From Dechloromonas sp. (GTDB lineage Bacteria > Pseudomonadota > Gammaproteobacteria > Burkholderiales > Rhodocyclaceae): 64,000 nt of DNA. Position numbers and translations under genes: made by a program. The DNA lies in contig JAQUAX010000013.1 of NCBI GenBank assembly GCA_028687035.1, positions 1 to 64,000 of the forward strand, given 5' to 3'. A model generated the notes under the pieces. That model had not been told where the DNA came from, searched no databases, and saw nothing but the letters and a program-made list of their open reading frames with translations. Shown here piece by piece: positions 24,583 to 34,653 of the stretch (the stretch's first letter is position 1; each line of letters begins with the position of its first letter).

Positions 24583-24599
24583 ACGCGGTCGACCGCGTT
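24582..24599. terminator. Palindrome between convergent feoA and GGDEF-EAL genes
   Basis: Perfect 18-bp dyad AACGCGGTC / GACCGCGTT spanning the gap between two convergent stop codons. It may end transcripts from both sides, though it lacks T-runs. Its GCGGTCGACCGC core recurs in intergenic DNA at 46816 and 48566. Confidence 0.45.
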
Positions 24600-26791
24600 C
24601 AGTCGGCGAAAAGCGGGCCGACCGGGAAACGCCCCGGGAAATCGCGCAGGAAGGCTTCGAGCGCGTCGGCCGGCAGCGGCTTGCTGAACAGGAAGCCCTG
24701 CATCGTGTCGCAGCCCAGCCCGGCCAGCGCCGCGTGCTGCGCCTCGGTCTCGATACCCTCGGCGACGACGTGCAGTTCGAAGCTTTTCGCAATGCCGAGG
24801 ATGGCCTGGACGATGGGTGTCGAATCGTAGGCCGCGTTGAGGTCGCGGACGAAGGACTGGTCGATCTTGATGCTGCTGACCGCGAAGCGGCGCAGGTAGT
24901 TCAGCGACGAATAGCGCGTGCCGAAATCGTCGATCGACACCTGGACGCCGGCCATCCGCAACTGGCGGACCTTGGCGATGATCGCCTCGGCGTCCTTCAT
25001 CAGCAGGTTCTCGGTGATCTCGATCTCGACCAGGCCGCGGTGCAGGCCGAGCGCGTCGATCGGCGCCAGCACGCGGCCGACCAGGTCGTCGCGCTCGAAC
25101 TCCTGCGGCGACAGGTTGATGCCGAGCCGGATGTCGTCGAAACCCGCGTCGCGCAGCCAGGCCAGTCGGGCACAGCCGGCCTGCAGCACCCAGTCGCTGA
25201 TGCCGAGGATCAGCCCGGTTTCCTCGGCGATCGGGATGAAGACGTCGGGGCCGATCAGCCCCTGTTCCGGATGGTGCCAGCGGATCAGCGCCTCGATGCC
25301 GACCACGCGGCGCGCCGCCAGGCTGACCTGGGGCTGGAAATGCAGCTCGAACTGGTCGCCGTCCTGCAGCGCGCGGCGCAGGTCGTTCTCCAGCGACAAC
25401 CGGGCGAAGTGCGTCGAGTTCATCGACGGCAGGAATTTCAGGACGCCGTTCTTGCCCTGCGCCTTGGTCTGGTACATCGCGACGTCGGCGGCACGGATCA
25501 GTTCGTCGCTGGTTTCGCCGTCCTCCGGGAACAGCGCGACGCCGATGCTGGCCGTCGCCTTGAAATCGCGTTCGGCGACCGTGAACGGGCGCTGCAGTTC
25601 GGCCAGGATCTTGCGGGCGATCACCGTCGCGTCCTCGGCGGTCGCGATGTCCGGCAACAGCACCGTGAATTCGTCGCCGCCCTGGCGGGCCAGCGTGTCG
25701 CCGGCGCGCAGGCAGTCGCGGACGCGCTGCGCGAAATCCTTCAGCAGCTGGTCGCCCTCGAGGTGGCCGAAGCTGTCGTTGATCAGCTTGAAGCGGTCGA
25801 TGTCGAGGAACATCACGCCGATCCGCTGCTGGCGACGGCGCGCCTGGCTGATCGCGAGATCCAGGCGGTCGGCGAACAGCGTCCGGTTGGGCAGGCCGGT
25901 CAACAGGTCGTGGAAGGCCTGGTAGGCAATGGTCTCCTCGGCCCGCTTGCGCTCGGTGATGTCGCGGGCGACGCCGGACGTGCCCATGAAATGGCCGCGC
26001 GAGCCGCCGGCCGGGTAGATGCCCTGCGAGGTCAGGATGGCGACGATCAGCCGGTTGTCGAAATGGCGGACGCCGAAATGCTTGTGCTTCAGGCGGACCT
26101 CGTAGTTGTTCGTCGCCCGGTCGCCGACCCGGCGTTCGTTGAACGCGTAGTAGGCGTGCTCGATGTCCTCGTCGTGCACGATGGCCGAGTAGTGCTGGCC
26201 GACCAGTTCCTCGGGCGAAAAGCCGAGCAGCGATTCGACCCGCCGGTTGATGAAGACGAAATTCCCGCTGTCGTCGAGCGTGTAGATCAGGTCCGGCGAC
26301 TGGTCGACGAGGAAGCGGTGCAGGCGCTCGGAACGCTCGAGGCGCGCCGTCATCAGCGCGTGCTCCTGCTCCAGCCGGCGCCGGCGCAGCGCCCGGTCGA
26401 CGGCCTGGATCAGGTCGTCCGGGTCGCAGTGCTTGCGGATGAATTCGAAGGCGCCCTGGCGCAGCGCGTGGATCGCCGAATCGATCGACTCGTCGGCGCT
26501 GAACACGACGATCGACGTCGAAATCCGGGCCTGCGCCATCCAGGCCATGATCTCGATGCCGCCGACGTCGGGCAGGCGGAGGTCGAGCACGACGACATCG
26601 ACGTCGCGCCGGTCCAGGCGCTGGATCGCTTCCCGCCCGGTCGCCGCCTCGTCGATGATCCGGCCGGGGCCGGTCAGCAGTTCGCGGTAGGCCGTGCGGA
26701 AATGCGGCTCGTCATCGACGATCAGGATGGACTGCGTGTCGGCGATATCCGGTATCCGGGCGAGGGCATCGAAATCCGAGATGACGTTCAT
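24599..26791 (-). CDS. Response regulator with REC-PAS-GGDEF-EAL domains
   Basis: A 730-residue cytoplasmic c-di-GMP protein: receiver (about 20-135, SILIVDDEPHFRTAY and VVVLDLRLPD), coiled linker, PAS (about 165-290, FLVDQSPDLIYTLD), GGDEF (intact GGDEF with an upstream RAGD I-site) and EAL (GIEALIRWHHPEQG, SIDDFGTRYSSLNYL). Both catalytic domains look intact, so it could be bifunctional or degrade c-di-GMP. ATG 26791 has a GGAG site. It lies 37 bases after an HDOD histidine kinase, its probable partner. Confidence 0.9.
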   Translation of the reverse strand: MNVISDFDALARIPDIADTQSILIVDDEPHFRTAYRELLTGPGRIIDEAATGREAIQRLDRRDVDVVVLDLRLPDVGGIEIMAWMAQARISTSIVVFSADESIDSAIHALRQGAFEFIRKHCDPDDLIQAVDRALRRRRLEQEHALMTARLERSERLHRFLVDQSPDLIYTLDDSGNFVFINRRVESLLGFSPEELVGQHYSAIVHDEDIEHAYYAFNERRVGDRATNNYEVRLKHKHFGVRHFDNRLIVAILTSQGIYPAGGSRGHFMGTSGVARDITERKRAEETIAYQAFHDLLTGLPNRTLFADRLDLAISQARRRQQRIGVMFLDIDRFKLINDSFGHLEGDQLLKDFAQRVRDCLRAGDTLARQGGDEFTVLLPDIATAEDATVIARKILAELQRPFTVAERDFKATASIGVALFPEDGETSDELIRAADVAMYQTKAQGKNGVLKFLPSMNSTHFARLSLENDLRRALQDGDQFELHFQPQVSLAARRVVGIEALIRWHHPEQGLIGPDVFIPIAEETGLILGISDWVLQAGCARLAWLRDAGFDDIRLGINLSPQEFERDDLVGRVLAPIDALGLHRGLVEIEITENLLMKDAEAIIAKVRQLRMAGVQVSIDDFGTRYSSLNYLRRFAVSSIKIDQSFVRDLNAAYDSTPIVQAILGIAKSFELHVVAEGIETEAQHAALAGLGCDTMQGFLFSKPLPADALEAFLRDFPGRFPVGPLFAD

Positions 26792-26828
26792 GCGTTCTCC
26801 GCGCGAGGTTCCGGGACGCCGGAGCGAC

Positions 26829-28970
26829 CTAGGCCGTATCCGCCGGCGGCGGGCCGGCCTCCGTGGCGGGCAGCAGCAAGGATAGGCTCGTGCCCTGCCC
26901 CGCCTGACTGCGGCAGGTGATCGCGATGCCCAGCCGGCCGGCGATTTCGCCGACGATGGACAGGCCCATGCCGCGCCGGCCCTCCCCGGCCAGCTCGGCC
27001 GGACGCTGCAGCGACTGCATCGCCTGCAGCGGCATGCCGGGGCCGTCGTCGACGAGGTCGATCTGGACATGCGGCCGGCCGTTGTGCAGCACGCCACCGT
27101 TCGCCGCGATGCGCAGGCGCTGCCCGGCGGCGAGCGCCTCCGACGCGTTCTTCCACAGGTTCACCAGGATCTGCTTGACGCCGTCGCGGGCGCAGGCGAC
27201 GGGCAGCGGCCCGGCCGGCAGCGCCGTCTCGAGCCGGATGCCGCGGGTGCCGAACAGCGCTTCGCCATAGACGGCCAGCAGTTCGCGGATCAGTTCGCCG
27301 ACATCGACGCCGCTTTCCTCGGCCGGCCGCGGAATCTCGCTGAGCCGGCCGACGATGCCGGCGACCCGCTCGATCTCCTCGCCGAGCACGCCCAGCTCGC
27401 GCTGGACCTCGGCGCCTTCGGGCAACTTGCGTTCGAGCAGGCGCAGGTAGCTGCGGATGATGCCGAGCGGATTGCCGGCCTCGTGGATGATCCGCCGGCC
27501 CTGCCGGACGAAGCGGCCGGCCGCCTCGAGTTCGGCCTCGGCCAGGCGTTCGCGCGCCGCCTGCTGCGCGGCGAGCGCCCGCCCGGCCAGGCGGCCGAAA
27601 TGCTGCAGCCAGGCCAGTCGACCGCCGAGATCCCGGTACTGGGCCTCGTCCACGCCGCAGACCATGACGCCGGCCAGCCGGTCGACGACCGGCATCGGAA
27701 CGCACAGCAGCCCCGGGCTGCCGAGCGCGCGGGCGAACTGGCGGTCGGCCAGCGACGGCAGGCTGCCGCAGGCGTGGCGGATGTCGCCGGCCAGCGCCGC
27801 GGCGCCGGCCAGCGTCGCGGCCGGGTCGGCGACGCCGTCGAATTGGCCGAAAACGGCCGGTTGACCGTCGATGCCCTGGCCGGACAGCCGGCCGTCGGGC
27901 GCACGGCAGCGCAGGAAGGCGACGCGCCCGAGATCGAACAGGATGCGGGCCGCTTCGCGCAGCGAATGCAGCATCTCGGCTTCGCCGTCGAGCGCCAGGA
28001 TGTCCTGCTGCAGCGGCTGCAGCAGCGCCATGCCGCCCAGCCGCAGCGCGATCTCGGACGAGGCGTCGTCGGCGGCCGGCGGCGCGGCAGGCGCCGCCCC
28101 CGTCCACACCTGCAGCGCGTAAAGCGACTCGGGCAGCGGGATGCCGAGCGCCGCGCCGACCTGCGCGGCCCGCGCCGTCGCGGCCGTGCGCAGTTCGGCC
28201 AGCGCCGTGGCGATACCCAGGCGCTGCGCGTGTCCGTCGAGACCGGGCGCCGGCACCGCGTCGGCCAGCGCTGCATGGGCGAGCCAGACGAACTGGGGCA
28301 GCGCGCCGGCCGTCGCGATCTCGGCGGGCGCCGCGTGATGGAACAGGATCGCATCGGCAACGGCGGCGTCGAGCTGCCAGCGATCGACCAGCCAGGCTCC
28401 GGCTTCCGGGTGGCCGACGCCGAACGCGGCGGCCTCGCGTGCCGGCAGTGTCGCCTCGCCGGCCGGATCGCCCAGCGCCGCCGCATAGGGCGCGCCGAGC
28501 GCCGACAGCAGCAGCAATTCGCCGACGTCGTGCAGCAGGCCGGCCAGGTAGGCTTCCTCGGGGCGGCCGTAGCCGGCTTCGGCGGCCAGCGCACGGGCCA
28601 GTTCGGCCACCGCCAGCGAATGCCCCCAGAAGGCGGCCAGTTCGCCGGGGGAAGCGATCGAGTCGCGCTCGAACAGGCTGCGCAGCGACAGGCAGGTAGC
28701 GATCGAGCGGACCATCCGGGTGCCCAGCGCCATCAGGCAGGCATCCAGGCTGTCCAGTTCGCGGCGCCGGCGCAAGGCCGGCGAATTGGCGGCGGTCAGC
28801 ACGCGCGTCGCCAGGCCGGCATCGCGGGCGACCAGGTCGGCCAGCTCGCGCATCGTCGTCTGTTCGCCGTCGACGAGCTGCATCAGGCGCAGCAGCACCT
28901 GCGGCGGCGACGGCACGCGGCCCGATTCGATGGCGCGCGCCAGCGCGGCCGGCATCTCAGGCACGGCCAT
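26829..28970 (-). CDS. HDOD-domain histidine kinase
   Basis: A 713-residue cytoplasmic sensor kinase. Residues about 5-205 form an HDOD domain (LLRLMQLVDGEQTTMRELAD, then ARDAGLATRVLTAANSP), the middle (about 300-450) looks GAF-like, and the C-terminus has the kinase: H-box IIHEAGNPLGIIRSYL, N-box NLWKNASEAL, DDGPGMPL and GMGLSIVGE. No membrane helices. Start 28970 (MAVPEMP) was chosen over 29000 because the extra residues are not domain-like. It precedes and probably phosphorylates the REC-PAS-GGDEF-EAL protein. Confidence 0.85.
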   Translation of the reverse strand: MAVPEMPAALARAIESGRVPSPPQVLLRLMQLVDGEQTTMRELADLVARDAGLATRVLTAANSPALRRRRELDSLDACLMALGTRMVRSIATCLSLRSLFERDSIASPGELAAFWGHSLAVAELARALAAEAGYGRPEEAYLAGLLHDVGELLLLSALGAPYAAALGDPAGEATLPAREAAAFGVGHPEAGAWLVDRWQLDAAVADAILFHHAAPAEIATAGALPQFVWLAHAALADAVPAPGLDGHAQRLGIATALAELRTAATARAAQVGAALGIPLPESLYALQVWTGAAPAAPPAADDASSEIALRLGGMALLQPLQQDILALDGEAEMLHSLREAARILFDLGRVAFLRCRAPDGRLSGQGIDGQPAVFGQFDGVADPAATLAGAAALAGDIRHACGSLPSLADRQFARALGSPGLLCVPMPVVDRLAGVMVCGVDEAQYRDLGGRLAWLQHFGRLAGRALAAQQAARERLAEAELEAAGRFVRQGRRIIHEAGNPLGIIRSYLRLLERKLPEGAEVQRELGVLGEEIERVAGIVGRLSEIPRPAEESGVDVGELIRELLAVYGEALFGTRGIRLETALPAGPLPVACARDGVKQILVNLWKNASEALAAGQRLRIAANGGVLHNGRPHVQIDLVDDGPGMPLQAMQSLQRPAELAGEGRRGMGLSIVGEIAGRLGIAITCRSQAGQGTSLSLLLPATEAGPPPADTA

Positions 28971-29184
28971 TCCCCGCACGCGCCCGCATCCGGCGGGCAA
29001 GCATTCCTGCTGGCATTTCCCCGTTTCCCCTCGTGTCTTGTTCGTCGGGACGCGACCCCTCGCGGGCCCTGACGATTTTCATACTACTATTCCAAATCGA
29101 TCGCGACAATCAGTTCTGCAACTTATACCATTTCCATATTGCCGACCTGCCATTTTCGTCAATTAGCATGACGGTCCGGTGAAC

Positions 29185-29210
29185 GCAAAAGCGGGAGCCG
29201 AAGCTCCCGC
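29185..29210 (-). terminator. Terminator downstream of piuC
   Basis: On the minus strand GCGGGAG-CTTCGG-CTCCCGC is followed by TTTT: a 7-bp GC stem, tetraloop-like loop and T-run, 23 bases after the piuC stop. The remaining bases 28971-29184 hold the promoter region of the HDOD kinase gene; no gene is seen there. Confidence 0.8.
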
Positions 29211-29232
29211 CGATGGCCGCCGCAAGGACGAT

Positions 29233-29913
29233 TCAGGTCGCTGCCCAGCGCCGCAGCAGGTTGTGATAGACGCCGGACAGGCGCATCAGCTCGGCCTCGT
29301 CGGTGCCGGCCGCGGTCAGCGCCTGGATCGACTGGTCCAGGTCGTAGAGCAGCGTGCGCTCCGGTTCGCCCTGCACCATGCTCTGGATCCAGAAGAAGGA
29401 CGCGACGCGGGCGCCGCGCGTCACCGGGCTGACCCGGTGCAGGCTGCTCGACGGATAGAGCACCATGTCGCCGGCTTCGAGCTTGACCGACTGGATGCCG
29501 AACGGCCCCTCGATCTGCAGTTCGCCGCCGTCGTACTCGTCTGGCCCGGCGAGGAACAGCGTCGCCGACAGGTCGCTGCGCACGGTGACCTGGGTCCCCG
29601 GCACCTGCATCAGCGCGCTGTCGACATGCACGCCGTAGGTTCCGCCGTCGGCATAGCGGTTGAACTTGGGCGGATAGATGCGCAGCAGCAGCGCCGCCGA
29701 GATGAAGGCCGGCGTCTCGCCGAGCCGGCGCAGGATGCGGTTGCCGAGCTCGACGGCCAGCGGTGAACCGTCCTCCAGTTGCAGATTCCGCTTCACGGAG
29801 CGGGCCAGCGTGCCGGCGGTGTGCAGGCCGTCCTGCCACGGCGCGGCGTCGAGCCGCTGCCGGAATTCGGCCACCTCGTCCTTGGACAGGACCTTTTCGA
29901 TCGGGATCAACAT
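29233..29913 (-). CDS. piuC: PiuC/YbiX-type Fe(II)/2-oxoglutarate dioxygenase
   Basis: A 226-residue PKHD-type hydroxylase, the usual length for the family. Iron ligands H96, D98 (GVHVDSALM) and H159 (SSSLHRVSP) and the oxoglutarate Arg (R169) are all present. Such genes are typically next to catecholate siderophore receptors and are iron regulated; the substrate is unknown but presumably a siderophore or precursor. It follows the oxidase gene by 20 bases. Confidence 0.9.
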   Translation of the reverse strand: MLIPIEKVLSKDEVAEFRQRLDAAPWQDGLHTAGTLARSVKRNLQLEDGSPLAVELGNRILRRLGETPAFISAALLLRIYPPKFNRYADGGTYGVHVDSALMQVPGTQVTVRSDLSATLFLAGPDEYDGGELQIEGPFGIQSVKLEAGDMVLYPSSSLHRVSPVTRGARVASFFWIQSMVQGEPERTLLYDLDQSIQALTAAGTDEAELMRLSGVYHNLLRRWAAT

Positions 29914-29933
29914 TGCCTGTATGCCTCGTCGTG

Positions 29934-31031
29934 TCAGGGATGAATCATCTGCGGGCCGATCTCGGCCAGCGTCGCGCAGCCCGCCTGGGCCATGCACAGT
30001 TCGAGTTCCTCGCGCAGCGTGCGCAGCAGGTGCGCGACGCCGAGCGCGCCGGCGACGGCCAGCGCATAGACCTGCAGGCGGCCGACCAGCACGGCGTCGG
30101 CGCCGTGCGCCAGCGCCTTGAAGGCGTCGCTGCCGGAACGGATGCCGCCGTCGAGCAGCAGCGGATAGCCGGGGCCGACCGCACGCCGGATGCCGGGCAG
30201 CGCGTGCAGGCTGGCCGGCGCCCCGTCGAGCGCCCGGCCGCCATGGTTGGAAACGATCTGGCCGGCGACGCCCATCGCCTGCAGGCGCTGCGCGTCGTCG
30301 GCATCGAGCACGCCCTTGACCAGCACCGGCAGCCGGGTCTGGCCGAGCAGCCAGGCGAGATCGCCGGCCGTCGGCGCATCGCCCATCGCGCCCTGGAAGA
30401 CGACGCTGTCGCCGGGCGCCAGCGTGCGCTGCGCCGGCGCCGGATAGGGATCGAGGCTGGCCGCGCGGATCGCGGGCGGCAGCGCGAACCCGGCGCGCAG
30501 CGCCCGCCGGCTCGGCGCCTTGACCGACGCGTCGAGCGTGACGACCAGCGCGCCGTAGCCGGCCGCTTCGGCGCGGCGGACGAGATCGAGCGTGGCCGCG
30601 CGCGCCGGCTGGAAATACAGCTGGAACCAGCGCCGCTCGCCGGCGTGCGCCGCGACATCCTCCAGCGGAAAGGAGGCCAGCGTGCTGCAGACGAGACAGG
30701 CGTCCATCGCCGCCGCGCCGTGCGCGGTGTCGAGTTCGCCCTGCGGATGGACGAGTTGCTGGTAAGCCAGCGGCGCCAGCAGGAAGGGATGCGGGTAGCC
30801 CTGGCCGAACAGCGTCAGCCGGGTATGTCCGCCGGACAGGTCGCGCAGCAGGCGCGGCCGCAGCCGGCAGGCGGCGAAGGCTGCGCGGTTGTCGCGCAGC
30901 GTCGCCTCGTCGCCGCTGCCGCCGGCGATGTAGGCGAAATCCGGCGGGGCGATGAACTGGCCGGCCAGCGCCTCGTAGTCGGCGGCGCACAGGATTTCCG
31001 GCGGAATGTGGGACAGGGCGCGGTAAACCAT
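29934..31031 (-). CDS. FMN-dependent alpha-hydroxy-acid oxidase/dehydrogenase (LldD family)
   Basis: A 365-residue TIM-barrel flavoprotein: [15 protein letters not shown] near the start, the catalytic block [12 protein letters not shown], and FMN-phosphate binding [14 protein letters not shown] with GADAVLVGR. The family oxidises lactate, glycolate, mandelate and similar acids. It lies between a siderophore receptor and piuC, a recurring arrangement, so the substrate may derive from a hydroxy-acid siderophore rather than free lactate. ATG 31031 gives the family start. Confidence 0.83.
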   Translation of the reverse strand: MVYRALSHIPPEILCAADYEALAGQFIAPPDFAYIAGGSGDEATLRDNRAAFAACRLRPRLLRDLSGGHTRLTLFGQGYPHPFLLAPLAYQQLVHPQGELDTAHGAAAMDACLVCSTLASFPLEDVAAHAGERRWFQLYFQPARAATLDLVRRAEAAGYGALVVTLDASVKAPSRRALRAGFALPPAIRAASLDPYPAPAQRTLAPGDSVVFQGAMGDAPTAGDLAWLLGQTRLPVLVKGVLDADDAQRLQAMGVAGQIVSNHGGRALDGAPASLHALPGIRRAVGPGYPLLLDGGIRSGSDAFKALAHGADAVLVGRLQVYALAVAGALGVAHLLRTLREELELCMAQAGCATLAEIGPQMIHP

Positions 31032-31077
31032 CGTGGAATGGAAAAAATGCCGGGCACCAGGCCCGGCCAAGCGAGGG

Positions 31078-33450
31078 TCAGAAGTCGTAGCTCAGCGTGA
31101 CGCGGGCGTTGCGGGCGTCGCCGAGATACATGAAGGCGCCGGAGCGGTAGGCGGCCAGGTAGTACTTTTCGTTGGTCAGGTTGCCGACGTTGAGGCGCAG
31201 CTTGGTGTGCTTGTCGATCCGGTACGCGGCGAAGACGTCGTACACCGTGTATTCCGGCACCTCGATGTTCAGCGCTTCCGGCGACTCCGGCGTGCCCGAG
31301 TACTTGACGCTCTGGTAGGTCACGTTGCCGCCGAAATTGAACTTCGGCGTCGCCTGGTAATTGACCAGCAGCGCGGCGGTGGTTTCCGGGAAGTTGGACA
31401 GGCCGCCGCCCAGCTTGCTCGCCGTCTGCGATTCCAGCCACTCGGCGTTCATCACGGCGAGGCCGCCATGCACGCTGAGCTTGTCGGTGAGGTTGCCGGC
31501 CAGCGAGAACTCGACGCCCTGAATCCGGTACTTGCCGGTATTGATCGCGCCAATGTCGGTGTAGCTGGTGCCGGAAATGATCTCCATCACGTCGCTCTTG
31601 GTCACCTGGAACAGCGCCGCGGTGGCCAGCAGCTTGCCGTCGAGCAGGTTCCACTTGGTCCCCAGTTCGAGGTTTTCCGACTTCTCCGGCTTGCTCTTCG
31701 CAAACAGCGCCTGGCGCTGCGCAGTGGTCAGCGTCACCCCGTTCTGCGTACTCGGCACGCAGATGCCACCGTAGTCGCAGGAGGTCACGTCGGATTCGCC
31801 GCCGTTGAAGTCGCTGGCCGTGCTGTAGGTCGCGTAGACGTTGGCGTTCGGCAGGAACTTGTAGGTCAAGCCGAGGTGGGCGTTCCACAGGCCGTCCTCG
31901 AGCTTCCATTCGGTCGCGGTGCCGGCGCCGGCCAGGTTGCGGTAGTCGAAGCGGTCGTAGCGCAGACCGCCGAACAGCGTCCACTGGTCGGTCAGATCGA
32001 CGGTATCCATCGCCGACAGCGACAGGGTCCTGGTCCGCCAGTCGATGTCGGAGGCGCCCTTGGCGATCGAGCGGTTCATCAGCGTGCGCAGGCCGGGAAC
32101 GACGTTGCCGCTGCCGTCGTAGACGCACCAGGCGTTGTTCGTCGCGCTGTTGCCGGTCATGCAGTTCTGGCCGCTGTTGGTCACCGTGTAGTTGCCGTTG
32201 ACCACGCGGTGGTCCGAATACTCCAGCCCGAAGATCAGCTCGTGCTCCAGCCCCGCCAGTTCGGCATTGACGAACAGGTTGGTCTGGTTGGCGAAATACT
32301 CGACCTCCTGCCAGCCCTGATGAGTGCTCAGCGTCGCCGTCGGATCGCCGGCATTCGGGTCGTTGACCCCGAAGGTCGTGCCGCGCGCCCCGGTCGCCAC
32401 GTAGCCGTTGGTCGTCGAGCCGTAGCGCGTCAGGTTGCTCAGGCGGACGCCGTCATTGACCTGGTAGTTCAGGCGCAGCGTGTAGGCGTCGGTCACCGAG
32501 CGCAGGAAATCCTGCTTCTGCAGGTAGACCGGAATGCCCTCCTTCGGCTTGCCGTTGCTCAGCCAGGTGCCGAGATCCGGCGTGTCCTCGGCTTCGAGAT
32601 GGTAGTAGTCGGCGACGACCTTCAGCCTGTCGGTCGCCTTCCAGTTGAAGGATAGCGCGGCGCCCTTGCGCGAGCGGTCGGCCGGGCCGCGGTCCGGGAC
32701 TTCCTGGTAGGCCTCGAGCAGGTTCAGGCGGAGCGCCATGTCGTCGTTCAGCACGCGGTTGGTATCGACGGTGATCCGGCGGAAATTGTCGGTGCCGACG
32801 CCGGCCTGCAGCTTGGTGAAGTCGGTGTCGGTCGTCGCCTGCTTGGTCACCGCGTTGATCGCGCCGCCGGTCGCACCGCGCCCGGCGAAGGTCGAGCTCG
32901 GCCCCTTGGTGATCTCGACCTGGTCGACGGCGAAGCTCTCGCGCACCGACATGCCCGGGTCGCGCAGGCCATCGACGAAGGTGTCGCTGCGCGCTTCCTG
33001 GCCGCGGATGATGTAGCGGTCGCCGAAGGCGTTGCCGTTCTCGCCGGTGCCCAGCGTGATGCCCGGCTGGGCGCGCAGGATGTCGCGCAGGTCGCTGCGG
33101 CCGCTGTCCTGGATCTGTTCCTGGGTCAGCACGGTGATCGTCTGCGGCGTTTCGGCCAGCGGCCGGGTATGACGCTCGTCGCCCGAGGTTCTGGCCTTGT
33201 ACGGCGCGCCGGGTTCGGCGTGGGGGTTGGGATCGATCGCGCGTTCGACGACCTTGACTGCGGCCATCTCGACTTCTTCGGCCGCCGTGGCGGCGGCCGG
33301 GACCAGCATCGCGGTCGAGAGACCGATCGCCAGCCCGGTGCGGGCGAGCGTGCCGGGCTGGGCGGCGGGGTTCCTGAAGCTGGGCGGCAGCATCGCGTTG
33401 CGCGATGCGGTCTGGCGAACCGACGGGTTCGCTCGTGCTGTCTTTTTCAC
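31078..33450 (-). CDS. TonB-dependent siderophore receptor (Fiu/catecholate type)
   Basis: A 790-residue receptor with a long signal region (about 56 residues, ending ATAA-EEV), a plug with TVLTQEQIQDSGRSDLRDIL, QPGITLGTGENGNAFGDRY and EITKGPSSTFAGRGATGG, and a barrel ending LSYDF. These plug features are those of the FhuA/Fiu siderophore-receptor class. The following hydroxy-acid oxidase and piuC genes suggest catecholates. The upstream palindrome (33510-33540) is the likely iron-dependent operator. Confidence 0.9.
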   Translation of the reverse strand: MKKTARANPSVRQTASRNAMLPPSFRNPAAQPGTLARTGLAIGLSTAMLVPAAATAAEEVEMAAVKVVERAIDPNPHAEPGAPYKARTSGDERHTRPLAETPQTITVLTQEQIQDSGRSDLRDILRAQPGITLGTGENGNAFGDRYIIRGQEARSDTFVDGLRDPGMSVRESFAVDQVEITKGPSSTFAGRGATGGAINAVTKQATTDTDFTKLQAGVGTDNFRRITVDTNRVLNDDMALRLNLLEAYQEVPDRGPADRSRKGAALSFNWKATDRLKVVADYYHLEAEDTPDLGTWLSNGKPKEGIPVYLQKQDFLRSVTDAYTLRLNYQVNDGVRLSNLTRYGSTTNGYVATGARGTTFGVNDPNAGDPTATLSTHQGWQEVEYFANQTNLFVNAELAGLEHELIFGLEYSDHRVVNGNYTVTNSGQNCMTGNSATNNAWCVYDGSGNVVPGLRTLMNRSIAKGASDIDWRTRTLSLSAMDTVDLTDQWTLFGGLRYDRFDYRNLAGAGTATEWKLEDGLWNAHLGLTYKFLPNANVYATYSTASDFNGGESDVTSCDYGGICVPSTQNGVTLTTAQRQALFAKSKPEKSENLELGTKWNLLDGKLLATAALFQVTKSDVMEIISGTSYTDIGAINTGKYRIQGVEFSLAGNLTDKLSVHGGLAVMNAEWLESQTASKLGGGLSNFPETTAALLVNYQATPKFNFGGNVTYQSVKYSGTPESPEALNIEVPEYTVYDVFAAYRIDKHTKLRLNVGNLTNEKYYLAAYRSGAFMYLGDARNARVTLSYDF

Positions 33451-33509
33451 AGGCAGTCCTTTGACGAGTCAGTTGGGGAGGGCTGGCTGGCGTCAGGGCT
33501 GGCTTGCCG

Positions 33510-33540
33510 GATGTAAATGCGAATATATCGCATTTACATC
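33510..33540. promoter_or_regulatory. Long Fur-like palindromic operator of the siderophore operon
   Basis: Perfect inverted repeat with 13-bp arms (GATGTAAATGCGA and its complement) around a 5-nt ATATA centre, 60 bases before the receptor start. The core TGCGAAT-A-TATCGCA fits the 7-1-7 layout of a Fur site. Another metal repressor is possible. Confidence 0.7.
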
Positions 33541-33581
33541 CGCGTTACAACTTTCGGCTTAGGAAATTTCCCGGGAAAAAT

Positions 33582-34628
33582 TCAGACGACGTCGATTCCC
33601 GCTTCGCCGTCGCCGATCTCGCCGATCACCGACACGTGCTCGAAGCCCTGCTGCAGGAACAGCGACAGCACTTCGGTGACGCTGTCGGGCGAGCAGCTGA
33701 CGAGCAGGCCGCCCGAGGTCTGCGGGTCGGTCAGCAAGGTGCGTTCGACGTCGCCAACCCCCTCGCCGAGCCGGACGGCAGCGCCGTAGCTGTCCCAGTT
33801 GCGGCCGGACGCGCCGGTCCGGCAGCCGGCCTCGGCCAGTTCGCGGGCGCGCGGCAGCAAGGGCAGCGCGGCCAGGTCGACGCGGGCGCGGACGCCGCTG
33901 CCGCGGCAGATTTCCATCAGGTGGCCGAGCAGCCCGAAGCCGGTGACGTCGGTCACCGCATGCACGCCGTCCAGACAGGCGAGCATCGGCCCCGGCGTGT
34001 TGAGTTGCGTCGTGCTGGCGACCATCGCCGCGTAATCGGCATCGCTCAGACAGTCCTTTTTCAGCGCCGCGCTATAGACGCCGACGCCCAGCGCCTTGCC
34101 GAGGATCAGCTTGTCGCCCGTCCGGGCGCCCGAATTGCGCTTGACGTTCGCCGGGTTGACCAGGCCGATGGCGACCAGGCCGTAGATCGGCTCGACGGAA
34201 TCGATCGTGTGGCCGCCGGCGATCGGGATGCCGGCCTCGCGGCAGACCGATTCGCCGCCCTGCAGGATCAGCCCGATGGTTTCGAGCGGCAGCTTGTCGA
34301 CCGGCATGCCGACCAGCGCCAGCGCGAACAGCGGCGTACCGCCCATCGCGTAGACGTCGGAAATGGCGTTGGTCGCCGCGATGCGCCCGAAGTCGAAGGG
34401 ATCGTCGACGATGGGCATGAAGAAGTCGGTCGTCGCGACGATCGCCTGGTCGCGGTTGATCTGGTAGACCGCGGCGTCGTCGCTGGTCTCGGTGCCGACC
34501 AGCAGGGCCGGCGGCACGATGGCCGGGACGCTGCCGGCGAGGATCTTCTGCAGCACGGCGGGCGCGATCTTGCAGCCGCAGCCGCCGCCGTGGGACAACT
34601 GGGTCAATCTGATTTTCTGTTCCGGCAC
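33582..34628 (-). CDS. selD: Selenide, water dikinase
   Basis: Makes selenophosphate from selenide and ATP for selenocysteine and selenouridine. The N-terminus has LTQLSHGGGCGCKIAP, with the catalytic Cys and Lys (Cys form, not selenocysteine), followed by AIR-synthase-like N and C domains (TTDFFMPIVDDPFDFG; AGGHTIDSVEPIYGL). GTG 34628, with GGGA upstream, gives 348 residues, the usual length, and lies after the copZ stop; ATG 34676 would add 16 residues overlapping copZ. No selA or selB is in the window. Confidence 0.9.
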   Translation of the reverse strand: MPEQKIRLTQLSHGGGCGCKIAPAVLQKILAGSVPAIVPPALLVGTETSDDAAVYQINRDQAIVATTDFFMPIVDDPFDFGRIAATNAISDVYAMGGTPLFALALVGMPVDKLPLETIGLILQGGESVCREAGIPIAGGHTIDSVEPIYGLVAIGLVNPANVKRNSGARTGDKLILGKALGVGVYSAALKKDCLSDADYAAMVASTTQLNTPGPMLACLDGVHAVTDVTGFGLLGHLMEICRGSGVRARVDLAALPLLPRARELAEAGCRTGASGRNWDSYGAAVRLGEGVGDVERTLLTDPQTSGGLLVSCSPDSVTEVLSLFLQQGFEHVSVIGEIGDGEAGIDVV

Positions 34629-34653
34629 GATGGGCTGTTCCCGTTGCTCGTTC

